Positions 32,665 through 43,798 are shown, counted from the stretch's first letter. The stretch: DNA of 64,000 bases from Omphalotus guepiniiformis (GCA_028554645.1 JAQOOI010000046.1:1-64000); one strand, 5' to 3'. A program made the numbers and translations. The notes: generated by a model not told the origin, from the sequence alone.

Positions 32665-33653
32665 GCGGTAAGACGAGTTCGATGGTTCGTAAACTCCCGC
32701 GTCAATCTTTCGTCTAACTGCCGCGCATACTTCATTAAAGATACCAGGGGGAATAGGAATGTTCCTCTCAACCCAAGGTGTATGAGGTATCACGGGCATC
32801 TCTACAGAAGGAAAGAAATCTGTTCTGAATCTTCCGCATTCACTGTTGTCCCACGCAAATCCTTTCTCTTGCTGCATCATCATATGATGCATCAACTTCC
32901 GTTCTTCTGGCCAAAGGAACTCTTCTTTATGTATCTCATCTATTATCTCTTTGCGTTCCTGAGTATACCTACCATTCGGCGTGAATTCTGGAGGATTAGG
33001 CGAAAGCTGTGGCATATCAGCCAATGGATCTCCTTTAATCTCTCTTATGATTCTAAACTTCGATGGTAAATCTCCTAGAACAGGGCGTGTTTTCAACGCG
33101 ACAGGTTTGTATTTCTTCCCTGCCAAGATACTAACTGGTTCGTACCGTTCCTTCCACAGCCGCGACGCGTGCCTCCTCACTTGATCTTTCATATCAGGGG
33201 ATACATCAAGCATCGCGATGCTCCTTACATCAAACAGGGGAATTTGCTGTAACTCTTCTACGCTGTCTTCTAGCTCTACTTCTTGCACCGTGAAATTTGC
33301 TTGAGAGTACGCGGCAGGATTTTGCGCTCCATACACCGAACTCAAATAGGATCTCAATACGGGTCTCGTCGTTTCTTTATCACTTTTTAGATCAATATAC
33401 TTTTCCGCGGCAGATAAGTATAGATCGCGTAACTCTCGCTTCTCAAATTTTGATTTTTGCTCTTCGTTTATATCTGCAAATACTACCTCACTTATGCCAA
33501 TGGGAATACCTTCGTCATTTAACTCAAAAACCACCGCGGCTTCTCCTTGATCTGGGATCAATTCCTCGAAGCTGCTGAAAAACCCTGAGTCTGTTCCTTG
33601 TCTTTGCTTATAGGTACAGAACCTTTCCCTCGTTCATAGGTAGGTACAACAGC
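32665..33653 (-). pseudogene. pol: Ty3/gypsy pol, N-terminal part (outer element)
   Basis: The minus-strand frame runs from just after the protease, through ELIPDQGEAAVVFEL, to IPPGIFNEVCAAVRRKIDAG and YEPSNSSYR, the start of the RT domain. It is cut by the inner element. It resumes in the 18 bp piece at 26159-26176 and then at 24316. One in-frame stop separates it from the protease frame near 33654. Confidence 0.85.
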
Positions 33654-34010
33654 TCATTTCTTAGTGTTAGGGTCCTGAATAACAAGGTCCTGCGTTCCAT
33701 CTGCATGATTATCCACTAAACTCTCCGTGATCGTGTCAAAAGGCCGTCCCAGTAGCAATTCATACGCGGGGTCTCGAATTACATGTACTTGTAAGTACAC
33801 GGTGATTCCGCCTAGTAAGAATGGTACATTACGCGCCAATCCCAAAGACTTCTCAACACCCTTGTTAGCCGATTGCATAAAGATTACTATGTCCGGGTCC
33901 CACGATAAACCTGCTTCGCGAGCTCTTTTCTCCGATGTAGAGATAATCTGCGAACCCGAGTCTAGCAGACTCTCGATCTTCGTGGTACCATTTACCAAAG
34001 GATACACGCA
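33654..34010 (-). pseudogene. gypsy aspartic protease
   Basis: The frame contains LLDSGSQI, a retropepsin-type active site (DSG), then MQSANKGVEKSLGLARNVPF and LLGRPFDTITES, as in fungal gypsy proteases. It is separated from the upstream frame by a stop and frame change at about 34008-34013 and ends at a stop at 33654. Confidence 0.8.
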
Positions 34011-34763
34011 TCAAAGCGACTCTGAATCTCTTGCCACGTAGATCTGAATTGGGTTGTCTTTGCTTCCCAGGCTTTCCACGTACTGTTCAACTGGATCACT
34101 AATCACAACCGCTCCTGCTGGAAGATCTCCCTCCGCCTGTTTCAGAATAAAAACTTCCGCGGTGACATTAAGGTCAGCCAACGCGACTGTGTTAGCTGTT
34201 ACGTGAACCTCTCCTACATTTTCCTCGCTAAAAGGTAATAGGGGGTTTTTGGCTAGGATCTCTCTCAAACCTCCCGCGGTCTCTTCAGGCTTCAATTTGA
34301 CTCTTGACTTGATCGTTCCTCTGAGTGAAATTTCTGATTCCACTATTGTTTCTTCCGCGTCAGGATGTTTAGTTAACGGAATAACGGGAGACTCCGCGGC
34401 CTTTTCATTCCTCGTCTTCCAAATTATCCCCCTCGGGTTCTCTAACCGCTCTTTTTGAGCTTTCAGTTTTTCTTGCTCAGTTGGCGAATACGACACATCA
34501 GGTACGTTCGCGTAAGGAACCTCTGGTACGCGGCTCTTCTTCACTACTGTAGGTAGCGGAGGCATCTCGACACCATCGAACCTCAAACGTTTTTCCCTCC
34601 TGACCAACTCCTTATACTTATCTTTCTCTAGGCTCGCGTCCTTTTCAGGTTCCGCGTCCTTTTCTTTCCACAACCGTCGTTCATTACCCTTGTTTTCAGT
34701 ATCATTCTCAGGTGCCGCGGCCCTAACAGGATTTTTCTCTTTCGTAGGGGCCTGGCTTTCCAT
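34011..34763 (-). CDS. gypsy gag-pol linker region
   Basis: A 250-codon frame from ATG (MESQAPTKEKN) is strongly charged at the start. It then has a more ordered part (TIKSRVKLKPEETAGGLREI, VALADLNVTAEVFILKQAEG). It lies between gag and protease, overlaps neither, and ends in ARDSESL just before the protease. It probably belongs to one polyprotein in an intact copy. Confidence 0.65.
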   Translation of the reverse strand: MESQAPTKEKNPVRAAAPENDTENKGNERRLWKEKDAEPEKDASLEKDKYKELVRREKRLRFDGVEMPPLPTVVKKSRVPEVPYANVPDVSYSPTEQEKLKAQKERLENPRGIIWKTRNEKAAESPVIPLTKHPDAEETIVESEISLRGTIKSRVKLKPEETAGGLREILAKNPLLPFSEENVGEVHVTANTVALADLNVTAEVFILKQAEGDLPAGAVVISDPVEQYVESLGSKDNPIQIYVARDSESL

Positions 34764-34771
34764 CCTCGAAC

Positions 34772-36535
34772 TTACCGAAAACCCTCCTCGAACCTTCCTT
34801 TCTCATTGTTACCAACTGCCGCGTTACTTATCGAATCTCTTGCCGAACCTCGAATATAGGCCGCGCTGAGATTGGATTCTAACACCCTTTCTTGAGCACG
34901 CTTCGCCTCTTCATATTCTTGCCAAACTCTAGTGTACTGTTTATTGTACGACTCGACCTCCTCTAGTTGCATCTGTAGTACCTCAACCTGAGAAGCTTGT
35001 ACTTTCTTTTCAGACAGTCTTCGGTCCACAAAGTCTTTCTGAGGGGGCCCATTTGGAGCTTTCTGTGCTACTGGTTCTCCATCCGGCATACAAGTGATCC
35101 CTTCTTTCAAAATGATCTTTCCATCATCTACGTACTGCTTGCGTACCATACATTGCCCTGCCATATGTCCGTTTAATCCACAGAACCAACATGTCGCGGC
35201 TCGAAAGTAGTCGGGACGATTGTCATTCAACGTGGTTCTCCCATAGTCCCGCGGCGCCATATAAGGTATACGCTCTGGGTGCCTGGTACCGCTACTTGTT
35301 CCAGGTGCCGCGAACTTTAATTGCTCTAGCAGCTTTCCCATCATTTCTTCTTCTCTCACGGCTCTCTGGGTAAGGTTCTTTGTTTGGATTGTGATTAGAT
35401 CTTTCAATTCCGCCACCCATCCTTCCGTTTGCTCATGCTTCACTCTTTCTACTTTCTTTCCTCTATCTTCCTTCGCGGACCTTACGTTTCCAAGACTAAT
35501 TACTTCCTCAACCTGAGATCTCGCGTTAAATTCTGCCTCGTCCAGAATCTCTTCCGCTGTATAGGCATCATCTCTCGGTCTAGCTTCTGCAGGTGGGTTT
35601 GCACGCTTTTGTAACTTCAAAGTCAACGTGATGGATCTCCAAAATTCATCTTCGAACATTCCGCGGAGGACTCTGACAATTTCTCTGTTAGTATACAACG
35701 CGGTCGCAGTGTAGTGCTTAAGGAACGGCCGTAGGGTATTCCTCATTCTTAATACATCTTCGAGATCTTCCATTGTTATATTCTTGTACTTCTTCGCGGC
35801 TCTTTCGAATTTTGCGAAGGAGAAAGTTCCCTCGTCCGATCCTCCATCATAACTCTTCAAAATCTCGTCGCAGAACTCGATAAACGTCCCTTCCTCTTTC
35901 TCATACGTAGGCAACGCCTTCCATTGTTCTCTTATAGTTGCGGGTAGGTAACGCAACGTGACTGATTTCTTATCCGCTTCTTCCTCTATTTTGAAATCTT
36001 GGATAATATCCTCAATCTCCCCCAGATAGTCTCTGATGTCGTCTACATCATGGTCGCGACGCAAATCTGGCGCTCCACGTTCTCTTCTCCTCGGAATCTT
36101 GTCCATAGCCGGCATTTTTATGATATTTTCTTGAATTATAGGTAAAATAGGTGCAGAGTTCGGTGAAATATGTAAATCAAATAGAAGTGTGTGGACTTCG
36201 GATAGTTCCTCGTCCGAATGAGAATGTCTATCAATAGTTGGTGGGACTACTGAGTTTCGACGCGATGGTGGGTCTGGCCTAGGAAATTGAATTGAAGTAC
36301 CTTCTCCGTAATCAGATAGTTCTTCGTCAAAGTTCTGCGACTGTCTAATACTCAAATCTTCCGCGTCAACTACGTTAATCGATTCTCGGGGTTGAGCAAC
36401 AACTTCAGGATGTGACTTCCTGTAGCTACTAACTCTTTTGATTGCCTTTGCACGTGCTAACGACTCTCTGGTATTCTCTACCGTTGAAGGCCGTGAACTT
36501 CGTCTAGACGTTTTGTCTGATTGTTGGTTAGACAA
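34772..36535 (-). CDS. gag: Ty3/gypsy gag polyprotein (outer element)
   Basis: An open frame of 587 codons. N-terminal Ser/Arg-rich region, then an acidic stretch, a helical capsid-like domain (RDYLGEIEDIIQDFKIEEEA, TIREQWKALPTYEKEEG, FERAAKKYKNI), and a CCHC zinc knuckle CWFCGLNGHMAGQC. Such proteins form the particle that packages element RNA. The first codon of the open frame is TTG after an in-frame TAG; the first in-frame ATG is about 140 codons in. The open, nearly identical N-terminal part in both copies suggests it is translated, so initiation is unusual or a leader exon exists. Confidence 0.85.
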   Translation of the reverse strand: MSNQQSDKTSRRSSRPSTVENTRESLARAKAIKRVSSYRKSHPEVVAQPRESINVVDAEDLSIRQSQNFDEELSDYGEGTSIQFPRPDPPSRRNSVVPPTIDRHSHSDEELSEVHTLLFDLHISPNSAPILPIIQENIIKMPAMDKIPRRRERGAPDLRRDHDVDDIRDYLGEIEDIIQDFKIEEEADKKSVTLRYLPATIREQWKALPTYEKEEGTFIEFCDEILKSYDGGSDEGTFSFAKFERAAKKYKNITMEDLEDVLRMRNTLRPFLKHYTATALYTNREIVRVLRGMFEDEFWRSITLTLKLQKRANPPAEARPRDDAYTAEEILDEAEFNARSQVEEVISLGNVRSAKEDRGKKVERVKHEQTEGWVAELKDLITIQTKNLTQRAVREEEMMGKLLEQLKFAAPGTSSGTRHPERIPYMAPRDYGRTTLNDNRPDYFRAATCWFCGLNGHMAGQCMVRKQYVDDGKIILKEGITCMPDGEPVAQKAPNGPPQKDFVDRRLSEKKVQASQVEVLQMQLEEVESYNKQYTRVWQEYEEAKRAQERVLESNLSAAYIRGSARDSISNAAVGNNEKGRFEEGFR

Positions 36536-36602
36536 CCGCGACTATAACTCTTTGGTCTCATACGAAACCTAAAACACTTCACTTAGTTTATTAATCAGAA
36601 AC

Positions 36603-36620
36603 CCCTCGCAGTGGGCTCCA
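36603..36620 (-). other. primer binding site of the outer element
   Basis: The reverse complement of TGGAGCCCACTGCGAGGG, with one C-to-T difference at a CG from the inner element's PBS. Confidence 0.75.
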
Positions 36621-36622
36621 GA

Positions 36623-37863
36623 TGATGTGCTTGGTATGGGGTATGAATGAGAAGAAGTGCTAACTAACTCGAATGAATCTATCAAGCACTCAAAACACAC
36701 ACACAACACACAAAGACTTTTAAGTTCGTGGGGTTTGGGGGACTAACAAACTCTGTGAAGCGAATAAGGTTATTGTAAGAGGAGCTCGGAGACACAGTCG
36801 AAACCGACGCGGTGCAGATAACTCTATGCTACACACCACTCAAACGAACTAACGCGTAACTTTAACAAATCACCGCGACCAGTGACTACAAACGATACAA
36901 CAACCAGACGATTGTTGGGAGATGCCAGACGACTTCTCACTTAGTGGAGTTGGGTATAGGAGGATTTCAGAACTGCCAGACGACGAGTTCAACGAGTGAC
37001 CAGACGATCCACTCTTATTCACACTACACACACAGGCTCCGCGGTACCAAACAATCCCGCTTGTAAACACTTAGGCACACTGACTTATGAACTAATGCGA
37101 CAGTTAACACTTTTAAAACTTCTAATCACTCAGAGGGACTTAAGCTTTTCCACACACAAATGCTATTAGCTCTATGGGGGGCTCGGGAACCTGTCCTTCC
37201 TTGCCCAGGTTCTATTTCTTATATACGGTATTTCTTATTTACATAGTACAAACAAATGTCGCAATACTTGACAGTTATGAGATATATGGTGCATATGGTG
37301 CACCGCGTAAGGTAGGGATGAAGTATAGTATGCGGTAACAGGGTATCCTATATCGGGTTATAATCTTGCCGCTTTTAGAAAGTATCGCAGTAGTTCGCTA
37401 ACACTGTGTCTCCTTACGTGTTCTACTTCCGCATCGTCGGAAGTACTTTGTGTTACATCGTACGTCTAGACCCTTCTGTGGCTCAACAGTGGTCATTAGA
37501 TATGACTAGTGCACGGAGCTACTGCTACCTGGTTTCTAAGTCTGGCCTTCTGAGTAGTGCCACGGTACTCCGTTACCTACGCGTTGGTTTATACAGTATT
37601 GGGGCCATCAAGTTATACACGTCAGACCTTAGAACAAGTGCCGCGACACTTTACTTGAGTGCATACTTAGGTAATACCTCCACTGAGAAGACCCATTTAG
37701 TGCCGTTCTACAGTCTTGTACACCTTTGTACACATATACTAGTGGTTGAATGTGCGTAATACACCGCGGAACTTAGGACTATACAGTGTACTTAATAGGT
37801 TTGTACTGGAGTGATCAATCCTGCGAGGCCAAAAATGGTAGTGGTATTCCCGCGGTCATATCA
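36623..37863 (-). repeat. 5' LTR of the outer gypsy element (1241 bp)
   Basis: Inverted copy of the other two LTRs, starting (minus strand) TGATATGACCGCGG and ending CACATCA. It is joined to copia gag sequence at 37864. The partner 3' LTR is missing. Confidence 0.9.
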
Positions 37864-38560
37864 GCGGCAAGAGCAGAAGGGTCAGCAGAAGCAATGGCCT
37901 TGTCTCTGTTGACAAACATCCAATATTCCATCAGGGCGGCAATGACTTCTCCGAGTACCACTTTAGATTGATGGGCCTGAACCAGAGTGAACCAAGTGGG
38001 CGGTAACGACGAGAAAATGATCAAGATCATCTTCGGGTCGGAGATAGTACAACCGACGTTCGTAGCGGCGATGCGGAGTGTCTGCAGAGTATGAAGATGA
38101 GCCTCGAAATCCCTCCCTTCTGCCATTTGTACGTTCTCCAAGTGCTTCATCGCAATGTCCTGATACACCTGCATAGTAACATCAAACTTGGCTTTGAGGA
38201 GCTTTCACATATTAGCGGTGGTCATCTCTGGAGTCAAACCATGTGAACCGGGGTCTACGATGTTTTGGTATATGAGACCTGATACGTGTCCTTCGCGAAA
38301 CAACCATTTGTCATAAGATGGGTCAGATGAGTTAATGAAAGTGGGTGCTGGTGGAGCAGTGGATGTGCCTGCAGTGGGAGCCTTTGGTTGTTTAATGGTA
38401 CCCTTGAGGTATCCAGATAGACCTTTGCTTCGTGTCGAGCTATAGAGGAAAGCCTTAAATGCGACCCAATTTTCAATGCCCTTGAGGTGTCGCTCCTCTG
38501 GAAAGATTGCAACATTATTAAGAGAATTCATCGAGGATCTAGGTGACGACGGTGTCAAGA
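37864..38560 (-). pseudogene. copia-type gag (UBN2-like), broken
   Basis: Minus-strand frames read GIENWVAFKAFLYSSTRSKG, YDKWLFREGHVSGLIYQNI and, after a stop, KLLKAKFDVTMQVYQDIAM, LRIAATNVGCTISDPKMILI and LPPTWFTLVQAH, the pattern of copia-type gag proteins. The stop near 38206 replaces what is usually Trp in an MWKLL-like motif (TGG to TGA). The gene is cut at 37863 by the gypsy LTR. No protease, integrase or RT of a copia element is present. Confidence 0.75.
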
Positions 38561-38586
38561 CGGGCAAGCGTAATCTGACTGCAAAT

Positions 38587-38727
38587 CTGTAGACAACGTA
38601 ATTAGGATCCTCAGTCGATAGCAGAAACAACTCTATATTAATACCTGTAGACAACGTAATTAGGATCCTCAGTCGATAGCAGAAACAACTCTATATTAAT
38701 ACCTGTAGACAACGTAATTAGGATCTA
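38587..38727. repeat. 58 bp tandem repeat
   Basis: Units starting CTGTAGACAACGTAATTAGG begin at 38587, 38645 and 38703, nearly identical, about 2.4 copies. They lie just upstream of the copia gag, possibly in its leader. Confidence 0.85.
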
Positions 38728-39635
38728 CAGGATGGAATGTAAGTTATATGAATAAATACGAAAGTAAGAGAATAGAGACTCACCCTCAGTCGATAGCGGA
38801 AACGACTGAGGGTGAAGACGTAGAGACATTGAATAAGTATGGAACAATTAATTCAAATAAAGAGAAAAAGGGATTCCGTGTGTCCCGGACAGGCATGAGC
38901 CAACACATCCAATCCATCCTTCCTCCTATTACTTATAACCCCTTGGATTTACTCCTCAACAGCAGCTTTAGCCAAGTAAGACATAAATAATTATGAAATG
39001 TAAAGGATACATAGGTGACACTTACTACAAGTTATATTATTGCTTACTAAGAAGCCTTCAGTATCTATTCTGTCACTATCTGATTATATTCACACTTATG
39101 ATAATAGCCTATAAAGTCCAACTCTAATGATATCCAGAAGAATAAGTAACTAAAAGCATTGGATAGTTATAATGTTGCTCTCGCTGTCTTCCAATTACCC
39201 CTCCCCCTCAACCTTGTGCTTCCTATCTCCATCCCGCAATGAAGCTTGCATAGGTACAACCCGTCCTCCTGCATAAGTGAATTCAGCTGTGCCTCTTCCG
39301 CCTCCACAGTGTACGTGGTCTTATTCTTCATCCTGAACATCTCTTAATTAATGATAAAGACTATCACCACTGCTTCAAAGAGCCTGAGGACTAGATCGGT
39401 AATGAGGAGGCAATAGTCCGTTGTTCCTGACTCCTGAGCTTGAAGAAACAGAAATATCAGAGGTGAGGGGAGTAGAAAAAAGTGGAGGTTATTGATGTTG
39501 ATGAGGCAATTCCAGAGCAATGTAATAGAAGCAAGCATTGACATGGGCATCTAAGTGGTGTACCTATATGCATATTGAATGCTAGCCCTGAACACAAAAA
39601 GGTACACTTTGCAAAACATGCTTTCCGCGCTTACT
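38728..39635. other. AT-rich stretch, no gene recognised
   Basis: About 0.9 kb, AT-rich, with short open frames only. It could include LTR or leader of the copia remnant. A CAGTCGATAGCgGAAAC word of the 58 bp repeat recurs near 38788. Confidence 0.35.
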
Positions 39636-39721
39636 AGCCCACCGCGAGGGTCGAACTCGCAGCCTTCAGATCACCCGCCTATGTAAGAGTCTGACGCTCT
39701 ATCCGATTGAGCTAGGCGGGC
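39636..39721 (-). tRNA. tRNA-Lys (CTT) with a 12 nt intron
   Basis: Minus strand: acceptor GCCCGCC pairs with GGTGGGC (one G-T pair), D arm GCTC/GAGC, anticodon stem TCAGA/TCTGA with loop CTCTTAA giving anticodon CTT, and T arm GCGAG-TTCGACC-CTCGC. A 12 nt intron (CATAGGCGGGTG) sits one base after the anticodon, the standard eukaryotic place. The discriminator is T. Without the intron it is 74 nt. Downstream T-rich ACCTTTTTG (near 39600) can end Pol III transcription. Its 3' end matches the gypsy PBS in this window. Confidence 0.92.
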
Positions 39722-39876
39722 CTTGTTCTCCTGGGTCTACGTTGGACATCTGGATACCAGTACTTCTTGTTGTCCCATTAGTATGTAACAATAATACATT
39801 CTCTACTGACACTTCCTATCGACCACCAATAGAAACGTCCACCGCAAACCGCACACAGTCATACTTGCCCCGCACC

Positions 39877-41494
39877 TCAATACCCATGCTTGGCAGGATC
39901 ATACCAAAACGGATCATGATGATAGTTCGGTAAACCGCCTTTCGTAGCTTTATAGCACTGCTCGAAGGCGTCTGTGATTTCTTCCGGGAGTGGGCCTGCT
40001 GAGTTGTAGGATGCGAGAGGTGTCAGTCGGTATGTTCGAGCCGAAGCAAACTAAGAAAACTCACTTGTACTCGAATGTCTTCTCGATATGTGAAGGTTTG
40101 CTTCCGCCGAATATGATTCCCCAGTCGGAAGGTTGTAGTGCGCTGTGATGTTGTAGCCATCGGATGGATGCTTCGTTTAGGCTGATTCCGTGTTTTTCCT
40201 GAAAAGGATGTAAGATGACGGTCAGTATACAGTTTGCAAGAAAACCGACCCCCCACCGCGACTCACAGCGACATCCCTAACTCTACAAACAGCCTCAACC
40301 ATAGGCGTATACCTCTCAACAAAAATCGCTCCAAACGCAAACTTGGGATCGAAATGCCCACTGGTTTCCGCATTGACTATCGTTTTCTCTTTACATGATT
40401 CAGCCGCTGTTGCCGACTGCGACTCGGAGGATGAAGGTGGTAGTAGATGTCCTACTAGGAGACCACCGGCGAGAGGGCTATATGCGGCGAGTTTGATGTT
40501 GTATCGGCGGAGACAAGGCATCATCCTATGGATAATCGCGGATATTGTTAAGAGGGAGGTATTAGTGTCGTAAGGGATGAAGAGTATGGAGTCAACGCAC
40601 TCAGTCTCAATGGTCCTGTCAACGGCATTGTACAGCCCCTCATACACACTGGGTTCAATCCATCCATTAACACGGCAGAGCGTCACCATCTCGGCGATGT
40701 CGTAGCTCCTGTAATTGCTCAATCCGAAGACCTCGCTAGAATGGCGAAAGAAACATCAATTGAGCTTGTTCCGGAGGTATGTGTAGAGCGTCGAACTCAC
40801 AACTTCCCCTCCTTATAAAGCTCGTCGATAGCTCTCAATGTTTTTGCATAGGGAACTGTGCGGTCGGGGCTGTAGACGTCATCGTATCGCCAAATTTGAA
40901 CCAAGAGAGAATTGGTGAGCATACGAAGGTACGAACACAAAAGACTTGAGACGCACGCGTGCAGATAGAGCACTCTAACCCTGACTCCCTTCCCTAGCGC
41001 ATCCAAAGACTTTGCGTATGTCGCCTTTATCTTCTCAGGAGAATGATCTCCAGGCGTGAACGGGTAGATTCTGAGAAGAGTCGAGACAGAAAAGAAGGGA
41101 AGTTAGCAACAAAACAACGCAATGAACCATCAATGAACCCAACCTCACTTTGTATCAACACGGGCTCCATGAAGATCCAATTCGCCTAGAAACTAGCAAA
41201 AGAAGGAAATCAGCAAAAAAGACGAATAGTTCTCCAAACACACAACTCACCTTCTCCGAATTCCCATCCGCATATAAATTCGATGTATCAATCGCACAAC
41301 CTCTCTCATCACTTTCACCTCTCTTATACCACTCGTCCAGAATCGTCTGACACTCTTCCAACGTCGATGGTTTTTTCCCTATGAATGCTGCGCCCTTCGA
41401 TATACGTTTCGGGTTAGTGAATAGCGAACTCGTACAGAGAGGGAGAGAAACATACGTAGATGATAGGTACGCGAGGTTGACCAATTTTCGACAT
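39877..41494 (-). CDS. aldo-keto reductase, AKR7 (aflatoxin-aldehyde-reductase-like) family
   Basis: Nine exons: 41494-41456, 41394-41251, 41192-41149, 41070-40957, 40869-40801, 40735-40601, 40525-40267, 40198-40065 and a last one near 39995-39877. The first eight join in phase. The NADPH-dependent family reduces aldehydes. The tetrad residues are visible: Asp and Tyr in AIDTSNLYADG, Lys in VDTK, His in LYLHAPDRTVP. FGLSNYRSYDIAEMV, YSPLAGGLLVG and SDWGIIFGGSKPSHI fit AKR7. Exon 7 holds an extra Ser/Ala-rich insert (SSSESQSATAAES). Oddity: the last intron (donor AA/GTGAGT at 40064) has no AG acceptor that keeps frame. The family-like C terminus GPLPEEITDAFEQCYK lies one frame away, so the tail may be lost or spliced unusually. 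Divergent from the ceramide synthase gene. Confidence 0.85.
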
Positions 41495-42041
41495 GATTGA
41501 AATATAACACGCGATTTTCCCTTCTCAAAACGAACGCAACCCAAGTAGGGCTTTATATACATTCTGCATACCCTACCCTGCGCCATTCCTACATGAGAAA
41601 TTGCGGCCGTGCACGTAATCAGTTTCAACCAAAACACCCACAACTCCACAGATGTCTTACTTTATGCCTTTTCCATAGAATTCTCGAGGCTCTCCGCGCA
41701 TTTGATGACCTTCATCGTTCGAGTCGTTCGAAGATGAGATTGCGTTACGAGAATCATGAGCAGTAAGTAGATGACGTGACGAGTCTACTATGAGTCATCC
41801 CCCCTGTAATACTAAGATGACGAGATGCTGATTGTCTAATTTACTCGCTTGGCTCAAAACTTCATGAAGGGCTTCCTGGGTGTACGGCTGAACTTCAAGG
41901 AAGTATATAACCGGCATGGGTCCAACAGATGAACAGGAAACAGTATTTTGCCTCCAGTAATAATGGTACGCAGACGAGCAAGTTCTATCCAAGGTTTCAT
42001 CCATAGCATCGAGTACGGGCATTCAATTTCTGTGCTATTTC
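41495..42041. promoter_or_regulatory. shared divergent upstream region (AKR7 / ceramide synthase)
   Basis: About 0.55 kb between divergent genes, so it probably carries both promoters and an unlocated first exon of the ceramide synthase. No box is clear enough to name. Confidence 0.3.
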
Positions 42042-43798
42042 TTGGCTAATTATTTAACTCGAAGGCAAGACCCAGATCATCACCTCACTGGGCCGTTCTT
42101 ACCCCAGACGTACGTTTCTTTACCTCCTCATCACAATCTATCTCCTGAGATCGAGTTACAGGCCACTGGGAGGTTCTACTCCAGAACGTGTTGCTTCACC
42201 TGCATTCAGAAAACCAAGTATACGGCCTATTTCACCATGGTTGCGCTGGGCAGTCCAACCACGTCCGTTGGGTTCTCCTGTTCCTACGTGTTATGATAAT
42301 TTACCTTTTTTTTCGCATCAGGAACCTCGCTCAAGGTGCTAATGATTCCTTTGATTCCTTACATCGTCTGGGAGCTTGCTTCACCTTCGTTACCGCGATA
42401 CCTGGGTCAAAGCACCCTTCGCAACCCATTCGCGCCATTCATAACCATCTCCCACCGCATACCAACGTCCACCTCGGATGATCCTCGTTACCAAAAAGGC
42501 TGGTACGACCCGCTCTTCGTTGCCTACTATATCGTCTTCTTCTCTCTCTTTCGTCAGCTTATCACTATCAACCTATCTCATCCTATCGCGAGATATTATG
42601 GTCTTAATAAGAAGAAACTAGATCGTTTCGGTGAACAGGTTCACGCAGTGGTGTACTTTACCATCACATTTGCTTGGGGCTGCGTATGTTTTTCCATCTA
42701 GTCGCTTAGCAGCAGCATATCGTTGAACTGACCCTGTTTTGTTTTCCCATCCCTTCCCAGAGAATTATGAGCCAACTACCTACTTGGTGGTTCCGTACTG
42801 AAGGATTCTGGATAGATTACCCACATTGGGATATGAAACCTGATTTAAAACGATATTATCTCATGCAAATGGCGTACTGGTTTCAACAACTCTTGGTTCT
42901 TATCCTCGGGTTGGAGAAACCAAGGAAAGATTATAGAGAATTGGTCATGCATCATATTGTTACGATTTGGTTGGTTGGGTTCGTTCTTCGTCTCTTCAAA
43001 TTGGGAGTATTCGTGTTGGTTGCTGATTAGGACTTTTTTACTTCTTAGATGGAGCTATCTGATGAATCTCACTTTTATTGGAAACGCTGTGTTCATGAGT
43101 ATGGATATATCTGATGCGTTTTTGGTTGTATGTTACATGCTCTTGTTTCTTTTTCGTTGACGAAGCAGTGGGATAACTAACTAACATCCCTTTAGTTCTC
43201 GAAAATCCTCAACTATCTCCGTTTCCAACGAGCTAAACTAGTATCTTTGGGTATCTTCATGATCGTCTGGACGTGCGTACAATCACAATACTTTTTTTTT
43301 CTTCACGATAGCTAATCAAACACATACTATAGATATTTCCGACACATCCTGAACCTCTACATACTTTGGTCAGTATGGTTCGAATACGATTCAACCCCGT
43401 ACGTCTTCCTTTTTCTTTCACGAGACCTCCGATCTCATTACATAGAACATTGTTCTTCGGTCGGGTGGTCTGTGATCTGTAGTGAATCCTCCAAGATCTG
43501 GAGTTGGCAAAACGGGACTTATTTAATTTGGTGGATGAAATATCAAATATTCGTACCGCTCGCGTTGTTGCAGTTGTTGAATTTGTTTTGGTATTATTTT
43601 ATGTTGAGGATTCTTGTCAGGTTAGTTTTTTGTGGAGGATATTTTAACTCCTCCCTGGTTATGTGTGATTCGTTTTTTGATCGTTTCGCTGTTTTGTTTG
43701 TTTTTAGAGCCATCAAAACATTCGACGCAGACGACGATAGATCGGACGATGAAGATGAGGGGGAAGACGATGAAGGAATGAAAGAAAAGGATGATTGA
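42042..43798 (+). CDS. LAC1: ceramide synthase (LAG1/LAC1, TLC domain)
   Basis: Exons to 42109, 42162-42262, 42322-42683, 42761-42978, 43049-43124, 43196-43272, 43333-43398, 43483-43620 and 43708-43798; all eight junctions keep phase. The enzyme joins a fatty acyl-CoA to a long-chain base in the ER membrane. Seen: PWLRWAVQPRTSLKVLMIP, several hydrophobic helices, WFRTEGFWIDYPHWDMKPDL, the catalytic double His in MHHIVTIWLVG, the Asp region MSMDISDAF, and a highly acidic C-terminal tail (DDEDEGEDDEG). The N-terminal frame (RRQDPDHHLTGPFLPQ) has no ATG before 42109, so the start is probably in an upstream exon or the intergenic region; 42042 is only the end of the open frame. Length otherwise fits the family. 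Confidence 0.9.

Larger units (their letters stand above)
22296..37863 (-). mobile_element. outer Ty3/gypsy element, 3'-truncated and twice interrupted
   Basis: Minus-strand order: LTR, PBS, gag, linker region, protease, RT, RNase H, integrase zinc region. It lacks the integrase core and 3' LTR, carries a stop and a frameshift near the protease, and is broken by two insertions. It interrupts a copia-type gag gene on its right side. A left-hand continuation of that gene was not found, so a deletion removed the left end. Confidence 0.85.

Noticed and set aside
38587..38727. CRISPR-like array
   Set aside because: It is a direct 58 bp tandem duplication without spacers, in a eukaryotic retroelement context.
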